From contig NZ_NWBQ01000056.1 in the NCBI RefSeq assembly GCF_002837135.1, positions 1 to 64,000 of the forward strand: DNA of 64,000 nt, given 5' to 3'. Position numbers and translations under genes: made by a program. The notes beneath the pieces were generated by a model. It was not told the DNA's origin, ran no database searches, and was given only the letters and a program-made list of their open reading frames with translations. The stretch comes from Macromonas bipunctata. GTDB lineage: Bacteria; Pseudomonadota; Gammaproteobacteria; Burkholderiales; Burkholderiaceae_C. Of this stretch, positions 1-8,629 are shown piece by piece (position 1 is the stretch's first letter; each line of letters opens with the position of its first letter).

Positions 1-249
1 GTGTTGCACTCCAACCAACTGCGCATGCTGCTGTCGGCGCTGGGTTACGTGCTCATCGAGCGGCTGCGCGCCTTGGCCCTGCAGGGCACCGCACTGGCAA
101 CAGCTCAGGTCGATACCCTGCGCATCAGACTGCTCAAGGTGGCTGCAGTGGTCACGCGCAACACACGGCGCATCCGGCTGTACTTGGCCTCGCACTGGCC
201 CAGCGCACCGATCTTCGCGCACGCCATGAGCCAGCTGCGCTCGCCCTGA
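1..249 (+). mobile_element. IS1380-family transposase, C-terminal fragment
   Basis: The reading frame is open from the window edge and ends at 249, so only the last 82 codons are visible. The pattern NQLRMLLSALGYVL, then RIRLLKVAAVV, then RRIRLYLASHWP resembles the end of IS1380-type DDE transposases, where a leucine-rich helix is followed by an arginine-rich strand. The apparent GTG start is probably internal. The element's right end should lie between 250 and about 405, but I could not fix its inverted repeat without the left end. It lies directly upstream of a TRAP permease gene that lacks its usual partners on this side. Confidence 0.7.
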
Positions 250-454
250 ACGCCGCGACAGCGCCTGGCCGGCGCGATGACACAAAACTGGCCCGCAACC
301 CAAGCCGGGGTGGGGGTCGCTGCGTCCTGACAGGGCCGATGCGCGCGGGTGCGTGCCTTTGGCTCACGGCAATGACCCGTAGCGACCCCTCTTCAGGCAT
401 CAAAGTGACAAAAGAGACGACGGGGTGGACTGCGGTGAAATATCCGGGCTAGCC
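250..454. other. Non-coding stretch between transposase and dctM; likely IS right end
   Basis: No convincing gene is seen. It must contain the right end of the IS1380-type element and the leader of the following dctM. There is no clear ribosome binding site just before the ATG at 455. A small DctQ subunit, normally encoded directly before DctM, is not present here. Confidence 0.5.
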
Positions 455-1753
455 ATGGACCTGACCATTACCGCGCTGCTGATAGGCGCGCTGTTTCTCA
501 TTCTCGGCTGTGGCGTCTGGGTCGGCCTGACGCTGACCGGTGTGGCCTGGATCGGCATGGAGCTGTTCACCAGCCGTCCGGTCGGCGACGCGATGGCGGT
601 CACGATCTGGGGCGCCGCGTCGTCGTGGACGCTGACTGCGCTGCCGCTGTTCATCTGGATGGGCGAGATCCTGTTCCGCACCAAGCTGTCGGAAGACATG
701 TTCAAGGGCCTGGCGCCCTGGCTGGAGCGCCTGCCAGGGCGGCTGCTGCACACCAACATCATCGGCAGCACCATCTTCGCGGCGGTGTCGGGCTCGTCGG
801 CGGCGACCTGCGCCACCATCGGCAAGATGACGCTGCCGGAACTGGCCAAGCGCGGCTACCCGGAGCACATCACCATCGGCACGCTGGCCGGCGCCAGCAC
901 CCTGGGCCTGCTGATCCCGCCCTCGATCATCATGATCGTCTACGGCGTCACGGCCAACGTGTCGATCGCCCAGCTCTTCATCGCCGGTGTCGTCCCGGGC
1001 ATCCTGCTGGCCAGCCTGTTCATGGGCTACACCATGGTCTGGGCACTGCTCAATCCGGACCAGATCCCGCCGGCGGGCCCGTCCATGACCTTCGTCGAGA
1101 AGCTCAGGGAGTCGCGCAACCTGCTGCCGGTCGTCGCCCTGATCGGCGCCGTGCTGGGCTCGGTCTACAGCGGCATCGCCACCGCGACCGAATCGGCCGC
1201 GCTCGGCGTGGTCGGCGCGCTCGCCATCGCCATCGTGCAGGGCGGCATGCGCTGGCAGCAGTTCCGCGACAGCCTGCTGGGCGCCACGCGGCTGTACTGC
1301 ATGATCGCGCTGATCCTGGCCGGTGCCGCCTTCCTGACGCTGTCGATGGGCTATATCGGCCTGCCGCGCCAGCTCGCCGAGTGGATCGGCGCGCTGGGCC
1401 TGTCGCAGCTGCAGCTGATCGTGGTGCTGATGGGCTTCTTCATCGTGCTGGGCTGCTTCCTGGATGGCATCTCGATCGTGGTGCTGACCATGGGCGTGCT
1501 GCTGCCGACGATCGAGAAGGCCGGCATCGACCCGGTCTGGTTCGGCATCTTCGTGGTGCTGGTGGTCGAGATGGCGCAGATCACGCCGCCGGTGGGCTTC
1601 AACCTGTTCGTGCTGCAGGGCATGACCAAGAAGGAGATCAGCTACCTGGCCAAGCATTCGGTGCCGATGTTCCTGCTGATGGTGGGCGCGGTGCTGCTGA
1701 TCTACTTCGTGCCCGGCATCGTGACCTGGCTGCCACAACAGATGGCGGGCTGA
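455..1753 (+). CDS. TRAP transporter large permease (DctM family)
   Basis: Large membrane subunit of a tripartite ATP-independent periplasmic transporter, which drives uptake of an organic acid with the ion gradient. The 432-residue product is almost wholly hydrophobic, with repeated Gly-rich helices and the family signatures GSSAATCATIGKMTLPEL, LIPPSIIMIVYG and ITPPVGFNLFVLQG. I start at ATG 455, which gives a normal first helix (DLTITALLIGALFLIL); an in-frame GTG at 425 would add ten unlikely residues. The DctP and DctQ partners are not next to it: the IS fragment lies upstream. It ends 3 bp before pxpB, so it is probably cotranscribed with pxpBCA and may import a 5-oxoproline-related substrate (inference). 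Confidence 0.88.
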   Translation: MDLTITALLIGALFLILGCGVWVGLTLTGVAWIGMELFTSRPVGDAMAVTIWGAASSWTLTALPLFIWMGEILFRTKLSEDMFKGLAPWLERLPGRLLHTNIIGSTIFAAVSGSSAATCATIGKMTLPELAKRGYPEHITIGTLAGASTLGLLIPPSIIMIVYGVTANVSIAQLFIAGVVPGILLASLFMGYTMVWALLNPDQIPPAGPSMTFVEKLRESRNLLPVVALIGAVLGSVYSGIATATESAALGVVGALAIAIVQGGMRWQQFRDSLLGATRLYCMIALILAGAAFLTLSMGYIGLPRQLAEWIGALGLSQLQLIVVLMGFFIVLGCFLDGISIVVLTMGVLLPTIEKAGIDPVWFGIFVVLVVEMAQITPPVGFNLFVLQGMTKKEISYLAKHSVPMFLLMVGAVLLIYFVPGIVTWLPQQMAG

Positions 1754-1756
1754 ACC

Positions 1757-2524
1757 ATGGACACACAGGAATTGCTGGCACCGCGCTTGCTGGCGCTGGG
1801 TGATGCCGCCTGGACGGTGGAGTTCGGGCGCGAGATCAGCGCGGTCGTGAACGCCCGCGTCATGGACCTGGCCGAGCGCATCGCGCTGCTGCGCCAGGAC
1901 GACCCGCTGTTTGCTGCCGTAAGCGATGTGGTGCCGACCTTCCGCTCGCTCACCCTGCATTTCGACCCGCTGCTGACGGACGCCGAGGCCTTGGGCAAAC
2001 GCCTGCTGGCGCTGGCTGAGGAATCAGGCAGCAAACTGCACGAGGGCCGGCGCTGGCGGCTGCCGGTCTGCTTCGAGGGCGACTTCGCGCCCGACCTGCC
2101 GCGACTGGCGCAAGCCAAGGGGCTGGATCAGGACGCGGTCATCCAGCACCTGCTGGCGGCCGAGTTCCGGGTCTACATGATCGGCTTCCTGCCGGGCTTT
2201 CCCTACATGGGCGGTCTGCCGCCCGAGCTGGCCATGCCACGGCTGGCCAGCCCGCGCCAGCGCTTGCCAGCCAACTCGCTGGCGGTGGCGGGCGAGATGT
2301 GCGCGGTCTACCCCTGGGAGAGCCCAGGCGGCTGGAACCTGCTCGGCCGCACACCGGTGCAGCTGTTCGACCTGAAGCAGGCCGAACAGCCCGCCATGCT
2401 GGCCGCGGGCGACCGGGTGCGCTGGTACGCCGTGCCACGGGACGAATACGAACGGCTGCAGCAGCAGATCCAGGGCGGCGCCTTGCCGCGCGAGAGCTTC
2501 CTGCAAGCGGAGGAGCAGACATGA
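1757..2524 (+). CDS. pxpB: 5-oxoprolinase subunit PxpB
   Basis: Subunit B of the prokaryotic ATP-dependent 5-oxoprolinase PxpABC, which opens cytosolic 5-oxoproline (pyroglutamate) to glutamate. The 255-residue protein has the carboxyltransferase-domain (AHS1/KipI-like) pattern: GDAAWTVEFG near the N-terminus, then the hallmark FLPGFPYMGGLP near residue 140 and PRLASPRQRLPANSLAVAG, then YPWESPGGWNLLGRTP. Length fits the family. It begins 3 bp after dctM and overlaps pxpC by 4 bp (ATGA), indicating tight translational coupling. Confidence 0.92.
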   Translation: MDTQELLAPRLLALGDAAWTVEFGREISAVVNARVMDLAERIALLRQDDPLFAAVSDVVPTFRSLTLHFDPLLTDAEALGKRLLALAEESGSKLHEGRRWRLPVCFEGDFAPDLPRLAQAKGLDQDAVIQHLLAAEFRVYMIGFLPGFPYMGGLPPELAMPRLASPRQRLPANSLAVAGEMCAVYPWESPGGWNLLGRTPVQLFDLKQAEQPAMLAAGDRVRWYAVPRDEYERLQQQIQGGALPRESFLQAEEQT

Positions 2525-3558
2525 CTGGCATGATCGAAGTGCTGCAACCCGGTTTTGGCACCACGGTCCAGGACCGTGGACGCCGTGGCCACCGGCACGA
2601 GGGCATACCTCAGTCGGGCTGGCTGGATGGCACGCTGGCCGAGGCCGCCAACGCGCTGGTCGGCAACAACGGCGGCGAGGCGGTGCTCGAGCTGCGCGGC
2701 CTGGGCACCGAACTGCGGGTGCAGGCCGGCCCGGTGCGGGTCGCGCTGGCTGGCGCCATCGCCGCCAAATGGCTGCGCGCCGACGGCAAGCACCTCACCC
2801 TGCCCGCCTGGCAAAGCGCCACCCTGCAAGTCGGCGACCGGCTGCAGCTGGGGGCGGCGGAAAGCGGCTGCGCCTACCTGGCGGTCGCCGGTGGCCTGCG
2901 CCTGCCGCCGCAGCTGGGCAGCCGCTCCAGCTACTGGCGCGCCGGCCTGGAGGGCGTACAAGGCCGCGCCATGCGCCCGGGCGACCTGCTGCCCTGCAGC
3001 AAGTGGAACTTGCCCGACCCGAAGGAATGGCGCAGCGCCTCGCCCTGGATCTTGCCGGACGGCCCGATCCGGGTCATCCTGGGGCCGCAGCAGGACCACT
3101 TCAGCCCGGGGGCGATCGAGACCCTGCTCGGCCAGGACTGGGAGACCACGCCCGAGCAGGACCGCATGGGCATGCGGCTGCGCGGCAGCGCGCTGGCGCA
3201 TGTCGATGCGGACGCCGCCGACATCGTGTCCGACGCGGTGACACCCGGCGCGATCCAGGTGCCGGCCAACGGCCAGCCCATCGTGCTGCTGGCCGACAGC
3301 CAGACGGTGGGCGGCTACCCCAAGATCGCGACCGTCATCAGCGCCGACCTGCCGCGGCTGGCCCACCTCAAGGCCGGCACGCGGCTGCGCTTCCAGGCCG
3401 TCGGCCTGGCCGAGGCGCGGCTGGCACTGCAGGCCCAGCTGGCCGACTGGCAACGCTGGCTGGCCACGCGCGAAGCCTTCGTGCCGGCCGGCTTCATCGA
3501 CCTCGAGGCACTCTACGGCAGCAACCTCGTCAGCGGCATGCTGCGCGCCGAACCCTGA
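2521..3558 (+). CDS. pxpC: 5-oxoprolinase subunit PxpC
   Basis: Subunit C (AHS2/KipA-like) of the 5-oxoprolinase complex, acting with PxpB on 5-oxoproline. The 345-residue protein begins MTGMIEVLQPGFGTTVQDRG, the standard start of this family, and contains GIPQSGWLD, LELRGLGTELR, YLAVAGGL and the late signature QIPANGQPI-like segment PANGQPIVLLADSQTVGGYPK. The frame is open further upstream into pxpB, but ATG 2521 in the ATGA overlap gives the canonical N-terminus. PxpA follows after 16 bp. Confidence 0.93.
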   Translation: MTGMIEVLQPGFGTTVQDRGRRGHRHEGIPQSGWLDGTLAEAANALVGNNGGEAVLELRGLGTELRVQAGPVRVALAGAIAAKWLRADGKHLTLPAWQSATLQVGDRLQLGAAESGCAYLAVAGGLRLPPQLGSRSSYWRAGLEGVQGRAMRPGDLLPCSKWNLPDPKEWRSASPWILPDGPIRVILGPQQDHFSPGAIETLLGQDWETTPEQDRMGMRLRGSALAHVDADAADIVSDAVTPGAIQVPANGQPIVLLADSQTVGGYPKIATVISADLPRLAHLKAGTRLRFQAVGLAEARLALQAQLADWQRWLATREAFVPAGFIDLEALYGSNLVSGMLRAEP

Positions 3559-3574
3559 TCCGGAGTATTGCGAT

Positions 3575-4348
3575 ATGACGACCCGACTGATCAACCTCAA
3601 CGCCGACATGGGCGAAAGCTTTGGCGCCTGGCAGATGGGCGACGACCCGGCCCTGCTGCAGATCGTCAGCAGCGCCAACCTGGCCTGCGGCTTCCATGCC
3701 GGCGACCCGCTCATCATGCGCAGCACGGTGCGGCTGGCGCTGGCGCAAGGCGTCAGCATCGGCGCCCATCCGTCCTTCCCCGACCTGCAGGGCTTTGGCC
3801 GCCGCGCGATGCAGCTGACACCCGCCGAGCTGGAAGCGACCATCCTGTACCAGGTGGGTGCGCTGCAGGCCATGGCGACGGCCGAGGGTGGCCGGGTCAG
3901 CCATGTCAAGCCGCACGGCGCCCTCAACAACATCGCCTGCGCCGATGCGGCCATCGCCGCCACTGTAGCCCGCGCAGTGCACAGCCTGGATCCGACGCTG
4001 ATCCTGCTGGCACCGGCGCACTCCGAGCTGGCCCGGGCCGGCGAGGCCGCTGGCCTGCCGGTGCGCTATGAAGTGTTTGCCGACCGCGCCTACCTCGACG
4101 ACGGCCAGCTGATGCCGCGCTCGCGCCCCGGCGCCGTGCTGCACGATGCCCAGCAATGCGTGGACCATGTGCTGGCCATGCTGCGCGAGCAGGCCATCGT
4201 CGCGGCCAGCGGACATCGGCTGCCAACCCGCATCGACAGCATCTGCGTGCATGGCGACGGTCCCGAGGCGGTGGCCAGCGCGCGCCTGATCCGGCAGGCG
4301 CTGGAACAGGCAGGCTACCGGCTGGCGGCGCTGGACCGGATGGGCTGA
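3575..4348 (+). CDS. pxpA: 5-oxoprolinase subunit PxpA (LamB/YcsF family)
   Basis: Subunit A of PxpABC. The 257-residue protein has the family signatures NLNADMGESFG at the N-terminus, SSANLACGFHAGD (metal and active-site region), GAHPSFPD and HVKPHGALNN, and near the end ICVHGDGP. Full length for the family. It is the last gene of the dctM-pxpBCA run; no terminator hairpin is visible before the TetR gene, which starts 82 bp downstream. Confidence 0.95.
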   Translation: MTTRLINLNADMGESFGAWQMGDDPALLQIVSSANLACGFHAGDPLIMRSTVRLALAQGVSIGAHPSFPDLQGFGRRAMQLTPAELEATILYQVGALQAMATAEGGRVSHVKPHGALNNIACADAAIAATVARAVHSLDPTLILLAPAHSELARAGEAAGLPVRYEVFADRAYLDDGQLMPRSRPGAVLHDAQQCVDHVLAMLREQAIVAASGHRLPTRIDSICVHGDGPEAVASARLIRQALEQAGYRLAALDRMG

Positions 4349-4430
4349 CGCCTTCGACCCAGCAAATCGCCAGGCGAAAACAGAGGAAGTTGAAGGGGCC
4401 GCTGCCTTGGGCACTTCTATACTCGCGGCC

Positions 4431-5114
4431 ATGAACCAGCGCGTACATTCCCCGACCGGCACCACCCCGCAACGCCGCAGCAGCAAAGAACCGGGCCGCA
4501 CCAACGACCCCGAACGCACCAAGGCCAACATCCTGGCCGTGGCGGCGCAGGAGTTCGGCGCCAAGGGGCTGGCCGGAGCGCGCATCGACGAAATCGCCGC
4601 CGCCACGCACACCAGCAAGCGCATGATCTACTACTACTTCGGCAGCAAGGAGGGCCTGTACCTCGCGGTGCTGGAGGAGTCGTACCGCAGCGTGCGCAAC
4701 ATCGAGGCCCAGCTCCACCTCAACGACCTGGCCCCCGAAGCGGCCCTGCGCACCCTGGTGGGCTTCACCTTTGACCACCACCTGGCGCACGAGAACTACA
4801 TCCGGCTCGTGATGTCGGAAAACATCCACCAGGGCCAGTACCTGGCGCAAAGCCCGCGCATCCAGGAGCTCAACGTGCCCGCCATTTCGGCCATCCGGCA
4901 CCTGTACGAACGCGGCGTGGCGCAGGGCGTGTTCCGCCCCGGCCTCGATCCGGTGGACATCCACGCCTCCATCTCGGCGCTGTCGTTCTTCAACGTCGCC
5001 AACCGGCACACCTTTGGCCTGATCTTCAAGCTCGACATGCAGGATCCGGCCTACATTGCGCGCCGCCGCGAGAGCGTGATCGAGATGGTGGTGCGCTTCG
5101 TGCGCCTGCCCTAA
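4431..5114 (+). CDS. TetR/AcrR-family transcriptional regulator
   Basis: DNA-binding repressor of 227 residues. After a basic N-terminal tail comes the TetR helix-turn-helix at roughly residues 23-68, with ILAVAAQEFGAKGLAGARI then AAATHTSKRMIYYYFGSKEGLY; the rest is an all-helical ligand domain. I start at ATG 4431, though a TTG lies 24 bp upstream. A TATACT box at 4418-4423 is only 7 bp before the ATG, so a leaderless transcript is possible, although no good -35 is seen. The gene lies 93 bp upstream of dctQMP-aroQ-aroE, whose promoter carries a TetR-type palindrome, and a related site precedes the HPPD-like gene, so it probably controls both units (inference). Confidence 0.9.
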   Translation: MNQRVHSPTGTTPQRRSSKEPGRTNDPERTKANILAVAAQEFGAKGLAGARIDEIAAATHTSKRMIYYYFGSKEGLYLAVLEESYRSVRNIEAQLHLNDLAPEAALRTLVGFTFDHHLAHENYIRLVMSENIHQGQYLAQSPRIQELNVPAISAIRHLYERGVAQGVFRPGLDPVDIHASISALSFFNVANRHTFGLIFKLDMQDPAYIARRRESVIEMVVRFVRLP

Positions 5115-5167
5115 AACCATCCCCTCGCAGCCATGCGATGTTAGGGTTTGTCCCAGCACAACAAAAA

Positions 5168-5185
5168 CTAACCAGTTCGTACAAT
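5168..5185. promoter_or_regulatory. Putative TetR operator and -10 box upstream of dctQ
   Basis: A palindrome ACTAACCAGTTCGT at 5167-5180 fits the TetR-type pattern ACnAACnnGTTnGT with all fixed bases symmetric. It runs into TACAAT at 5180-5185, a plausible -10 box. A related 15-mer, TAACCGTTTGGTACA, lies before the HPPD-like gene (12 of 15 bases match). The binding protein is inferred to be the TetR encoded just upstream. Confidence 0.6.
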
Positions 5186-5207
5186 ACGCCCCATTCAGGA
5201 GATGCCC

Positions 5208-5738
5208 ATGCTTGACAAACCTATCGAATACCTGGCGCGGCTGCTGTCGCTGCTGATGGTGGCGGCGCTGGCCTTGATGGTGGTGCTGGTGTTCACCAAC
5301 GTCGTGCTGCGCTACGCCTTCAACTCCGGCCTCACGCTGTCGGAGGAACTCTCGCGCTGGCTGTTCGTGTGGATGACGTTCATGGGCGCCTTTGTGGGCC
5401 TGCGCGACAAGGGCCACCTCGGCACCGACGCACTGGTGGCACGCCTGCCGCTGGCTGGCCAGAAGGTGTGCTTCGCCATCGGGCACGTGTTGATGCTGTT
5501 TTGCTGCTGGCTGATCTTCAGCGGGGCCTGGCAGCAAGTGCTCATCAACCACGACACCACCAGTCCGGTGATGGAAGTCTCGATGGCCCTCTTCTACAGC
5601 AGCGGGCTGGTGTTCTCGGTGCTGGCGGCGCTGGTGCTGTGCCACGACCTGTTCAAGCTGCTGACCGGCCAGCTCCAGCCCGGCCACCTGATTGGCGTGC
5701 GCGATTCCGACGACATGCCCCACGGCAACCCGCACTGA
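5208..5738 (+). CDS. dctQ: TRAP transporter small permease (DctQ family)
   Basis: Small membrane subunit of a TRAP transporter. The 176-residue product has four hydrophobic segments and the DctQ core with FTNVVLRYAFNSGLTLSEEL followed by RWLFVWMTFMGAFVGLRDKGHLG, around residues 28-75. ATG 5208 is chosen because CAGGAGA at 5196-5202 is well spaced for it; an ATG 6 bp earlier overlaps that site. It is the first gene of a likely operon dctQ-dctM-dctP-aroQ-aroE that ends at the terminator at 9527-9549. Quinate, shikimate or a related acid is the inferred substrate. Confidence 0.9.
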   Translation: MLDKPIEYLARLLSLLMVAALALMVVLVFTNVVLRYAFNSGLTLSEELSRWLFVWMTFMGAFVGLRDKGHLGTDALVARLPLAGQKVCFAIGHVLMLFCCWLIFSGAWQQVLINHDTTSPVMEVSMALFYSSGLVFSVLAALVLCHDLFKLLTGQLQPGHLIGVRDSDDMPHGNPH

Positions 5739-5763
5739 AGCCCCTCACAAGAGATCACCCACC

Positions 5764-7044
5764 ATGACGATTGCAATTTTCCTGGGGGCGCTGCTCGGTG
5801 CCATGGCGCTGGGCATCCCGATCGCGTTCTCGCTGCTGCTGTGCGGCGCGGCGCTGATGTGGCACATGGACATGTTCGACGCGCAGATCCTGGCGCAGAA
5901 CGTGATCGAGGGCAGCAACAGCTTTCCGCTGCTGGCCGTGCCCTTCTTCATGCTGGCGGGCGAGATCATGAACGCAGGCGGCCTGTCGCGGCGCATCGTG
6001 CACTTTGCCATGACGCTGGTGGGCCACGTCAAGGGCGGCCTGGGCTACGTGGGCATCATGGCCGCCATCATCATGGCCTCGCTGTCGGGCTCGGCGGTGG
6101 CCGATGCCGCCGCCCTGGCCGCGCTGCTGCTGCCCATGATGCAGCGTGCGGGCTACGACCCGGCGCGCTCGGCCGGGCTGCTGTCGGCCTCCAGCATCAT
6201 CGCCCCCATCATTCCGCCATCGATTGGTTTTGTCATCTTCGGCGTGGCCTCGGGGGTGTCGGTGTCCAAGCTGTTCATGGCGGGCATTGCGCCAGGCATC
6301 ATGCTGGGTGCGGCGCTGTGGTTCACGTGGTGGCTGCTGGTGCGCAGCGAAAAAATCGAGGCCGCCCCGCGCGCCAGCAAGACCGAGGTGCTGCGCGCCT
6401 TCAAGGACGCCACCTTCGCGCTGGTGCTGCCGGTGATCGTGGTGGTGGGCCTGAAGTTCGGTGTCTTCACCCCGACCGAGGCTGCCGTGGTGGCCGCGGT
6501 GTACGCGCTGTTCATCTCCACCGTGGTGTACGGCGAGCTCAAGCTCAACCAGCTCTACGGGCTGTTCCTGGCGGCGGCCAAGACCACCTCCGTCATCATG
6601 TTCCTCGTCGCTGCGGCCATGGTGTCGGCCTGGATGATCACGGTGGCCGACCTGCCGTCCACCCTGGTCACGCTGCTGGAGCCACTGCTCGACAGCCCGC
6701 GCCTGCTGATGCTGGCCATCATGGTGCTCATCATCCTGATCGGCACCGCCATGGACATGACGCCCACCATCCTGATCCTGACCCCGGTGCTCATGCCCAT
6801 CGTCAAGGCCGCGGGCATCGACCCGGTGTACTTCGGCGTCATGTTCATGATCAACACGGCCATCGGCCTCATCACCCCACCTGTGGGCACGGTGCTGAGC
6901 ACGGTGGCGGGCGTGGGCAAGATCCGCATGGACGCGGTGGTCAAGGGCGTGTGGCCCTTCATGCTGGCCCAGTTTGCGCTGCTGCTGCTGATGGTGCTGT
7001 TCCCCCAGCTGGTGATGGTGCCCGCACGCTGGTTCTACAGCTGA
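5764..7044 (+). CDS. dctM: TRAP transporter large permease (DctM family)
   Basis: Large permease subunit, 426 residues, with about a dozen membrane segments. Family motifs are visible: PFFMLAGEIMNAGGLSRRIV, SLSGSAVADAAALAALLLPMM, IIAPIIPPSIGFVIFGVASG and INTAIGLITPPVGTVLSTVAG. The start at ATG 5764 follows AAGAGATCACCCACC and gives a clean first helix. It is a second, distinct DctM compared with the one at 455-1753 and, unlike it, sits in a complete Q-M-P set. Confidence 0.94.
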   Translation: MTIAIFLGALLGAMALGIPIAFSLLLCGAALMWHMDMFDAQILAQNVIEGSNSFPLLAVPFFMLAGEIMNAGGLSRRIVHFAMTLVGHVKGGLGYVGIMAAIIMASLSGSAVADAAALAALLLPMMQRAGYDPARSAGLLSASSIIAPIIPPSIGFVIFGVASGVSVSKLFMAGIAPGIMLGAALWFTWWLLVRSEKIEAAPRASKTEVLRAFKDATFALVLPVIVVVGLKFGVFTPTEAAVVAAVYALFISTVVYGELKLNQLYGLFLAAAKTTSVIMFLVAAAMVSAWMITVADLPSTLVTLLEPLLDSPRLLMLAIMVLIILIGTAMDMTPTILILTPVLMPIVKAAGIDPVYFGVMFMINTAIGLITPPVGTVLSTVAGVGKIRMDAVVKGVWPFMLAQFALLLLMVLFPQLVMVPARWFYS

Positions 7045-7082
7045 TTCACAATGTTCGAGTTTTTTTCACTGGAGACAACATC

Positions 7083-8084
7083 ATGAAACGTCTGTTCCTC
7101 AAAACCCTGGTGGCCAGCGTGGCCCTGGCCTGCGTGGGCGTGGCATCGGCCCAGACCAAGACCATCAAGTTCGCGACCCAGAACCCCAAGGGCCACCCGC
7201 TGGTCATGGGCATGGAAAAGTTCAAGAGCCTGGTCGAGGCCCAGTCCGGCGGCCAGCTCAAGGTCAACCTGTTCCCCGGCGGCACGCTGGGCAGCGACCA
7301 GGCCAACGTCTCGGCCCTGCAAGGCGGCACGCTGGAAATGGTGACCATGAACTCCGGCATCCTGTCCAACCAAGTCAAGGAATTTGCGGTGTGGGACTTT
7401 CCCTTCATGTTCAACAACAGCAAGGAAGCCGATGCCGTCATCGACGGCCCCTTTGGCCAGAGCATGCACAAAAAGCTTGAAGCCAAGGGCCTGATGGGCC
7501 TGGCCTACTACGAGCTGGGTTTCCGCCACATCACCAACAGCAAGCGCCCCATCAGCAAACTCGAAGACCTGGAAGGCCTCAAGCTGCGCGTGATCCCCAA
7601 CCCCATCAACGTGGACTGGGTCAAGGCGCTGGGTGCCAACCCCACCCCGCTGCCGTTCCCGGAGCTGTACGGTGCGCTGGAGCAAAAAGCCATCGACGGG
7701 CAGGAAAACCCCGTTTCGGTGATCCTGGCCAACAAGCTCTACGAAGTGCAAAAACACCTGGTGCTGAGCAACCACCAGTACAACCCGCAATCGGTGCTCA
7801 TCAGCAAGAAGTTCTGGGACAAGCTGACCCCGGCCCAGCAAAAGATCGTGGCCGATGCGGCCAAGGAATCGGCCAGGTACCAGCGTGAACAAGCACGCGG
7901 CCAGGTGGCCGGTGCGTTGGCAGAGCTGAAGAAAAACGGCATGCAAGTCACCGAACTGCCCATGACCGAAGTGGCCAAGCTGCGCGACAAGATGCGCACC
8001 GTGACCGCCAAGTACGCCGTCAACGCGGGCCAGGACACCGTGCAGGCCCTGCAGGCCGAACTGGCCAAGGTGCGCGGCAAGTAA
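7083..8084 (+). CDS. dctP: TRAP transporter substrate-binding protein (DctP family)
   Basis: Periplasmic solute receptor of the TRAP system, 333 residues. It has a signal peptide (MKRLF, hydrophobic core, cleavage expected after GVASA near residue 23), then KFATQNPKGHPLVMGMEKF. The DctP core LKLRVIPNPINVDWVKALGANPTPLPFPELYGALEQKAIDGQENPV contains the Arg that binds the substrate carboxylate in this family (LKLRV). ATG 7083 follows GGAGACAACATC. The neighbours dehydroquinase and shikimate dehydrogenase suggest a cyclic hydroxy acid as ligand, but the family binds many acids. Confidence 0.93.
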   Translation: MKRLFLKTLVASVALACVGVASAQTKTIKFATQNPKGHPLVMGMEKFKSLVEAQSGGQLKVNLFPGGTLGSDQANVSALQGGTLEMVTMNSGILSNQVKEFAVWDFPFMFNNSKEADAVIDGPFGQSMHKKLEAKGLMGLAYYELGFRHITNSKRPISKLEDLEGLKLRVIPNPINVDWVKALGANPTPLPFPELYGALEQKAIDGQENPVSVILANKLYEVQKHLVLSNHQYNPQSVLISKKFWDKLTPAQQKIVADAAKESARYQREQARGQVAGALAELKKNGMQVTELPMTEVAKLRDKMRTVTAKYAVNAGQDTVQALQAELAKVRGK

Positions 8085-8135
8085 GCCGTCGCCTGCTCTT
8101 TTCCTCGGCGCCCTTCCCTTTTTCTCTGCTCTGCC

Positions 8136-8597
8136 ATGCAAAAAATCCTGCTCCTCAACGGCCCCAACCTCAACCTGCTGGGCACCCGCGAACCGCAACA
8201 GTACGGCCACACCACGCTGGCCGACGTTGAAGCCAGCTTCAGCGCCGCCGCCGCCCGGCACGGCTACGAGGCCGAATGCTTCCAGAGCAACTGGGAAGGC
8301 GCGCTGCTGGACAAGATCCACGAATATGGCCGCCTGTACAAGGCCGGGCAAGCACTGGGTTGCGTGTTCAACCCCGGCGCGTTCACGCACACCTCGATTG
8401 CACTGCACGACGCCATCAAAGGCGTGGACGGTCTGCCAGTGATCGAGTGCCACATCTCCAACGTTCACGCACGCGAAGCGTTTCGCCACCACAGCTGGGT
8501 GTCGCCCGCTGCGGCGGGCATCGTCATCGGGTTTGGCGTGGATGGCTACCTGATCGCGCTGGACGGGCTGGTGCGCAAGTTCGGCGCTGTGGCCTGA
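8136..8597 (+). CDS. aroQ: Type II 3-dehydroquinate dehydratase
   Basis: Converts 3-dehydroquinate to 3-dehydroshikimate in the cytosol. The 153-residue protein matches the small dodecameric type II enzyme: LLLNGPNLNLLGTREPQQYG at the N-terminus holds the catalytic Arg and Tyr of the flexible loop, then SNWEGALLDKIHE, FNPGAFTHTSIALHDAI and IECHISNVHAREAFRHHS with the catalytic His. The family more often reads NPAAYTHTS, so the G and F here are slightly unusual. Position between dctP and an AroE-like gene points to catabolic use (a QuiB role) rather than aromatic amino acid synthesis; that is inference. Confidence 0.94.
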   Translation: MQKILLLNGPNLNLLGTREPQQYGHTTLADVEASFSAAAARHGYEAECFQSNWEGALLDKIHEYGRLYKAGQALGCVFNPGAFTHTSIALHDAIKGVDGLPVIECHISNVHAREAFRHHSWVSPAAAGIVIGFGVDGYLIALDGLVRKFGAVA

Positions 8598-8629
8598 CCC
8601 CCTTTTTTTCCTCCAACACCCCCACCGCC

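Noticed and set aside
449-1960. 503-codon open frame on the minus strand
   Set aside because: Antisense to the TRAP permease and pxpB; His/Gln/Arg-rich pattern typical of shadow frames.
5841-7082. Upstream extension of the dctP frame
   Set aside because: It overlaps dctM in another frame; ATG 7083 has a ribosome site and a perfect signal peptide.
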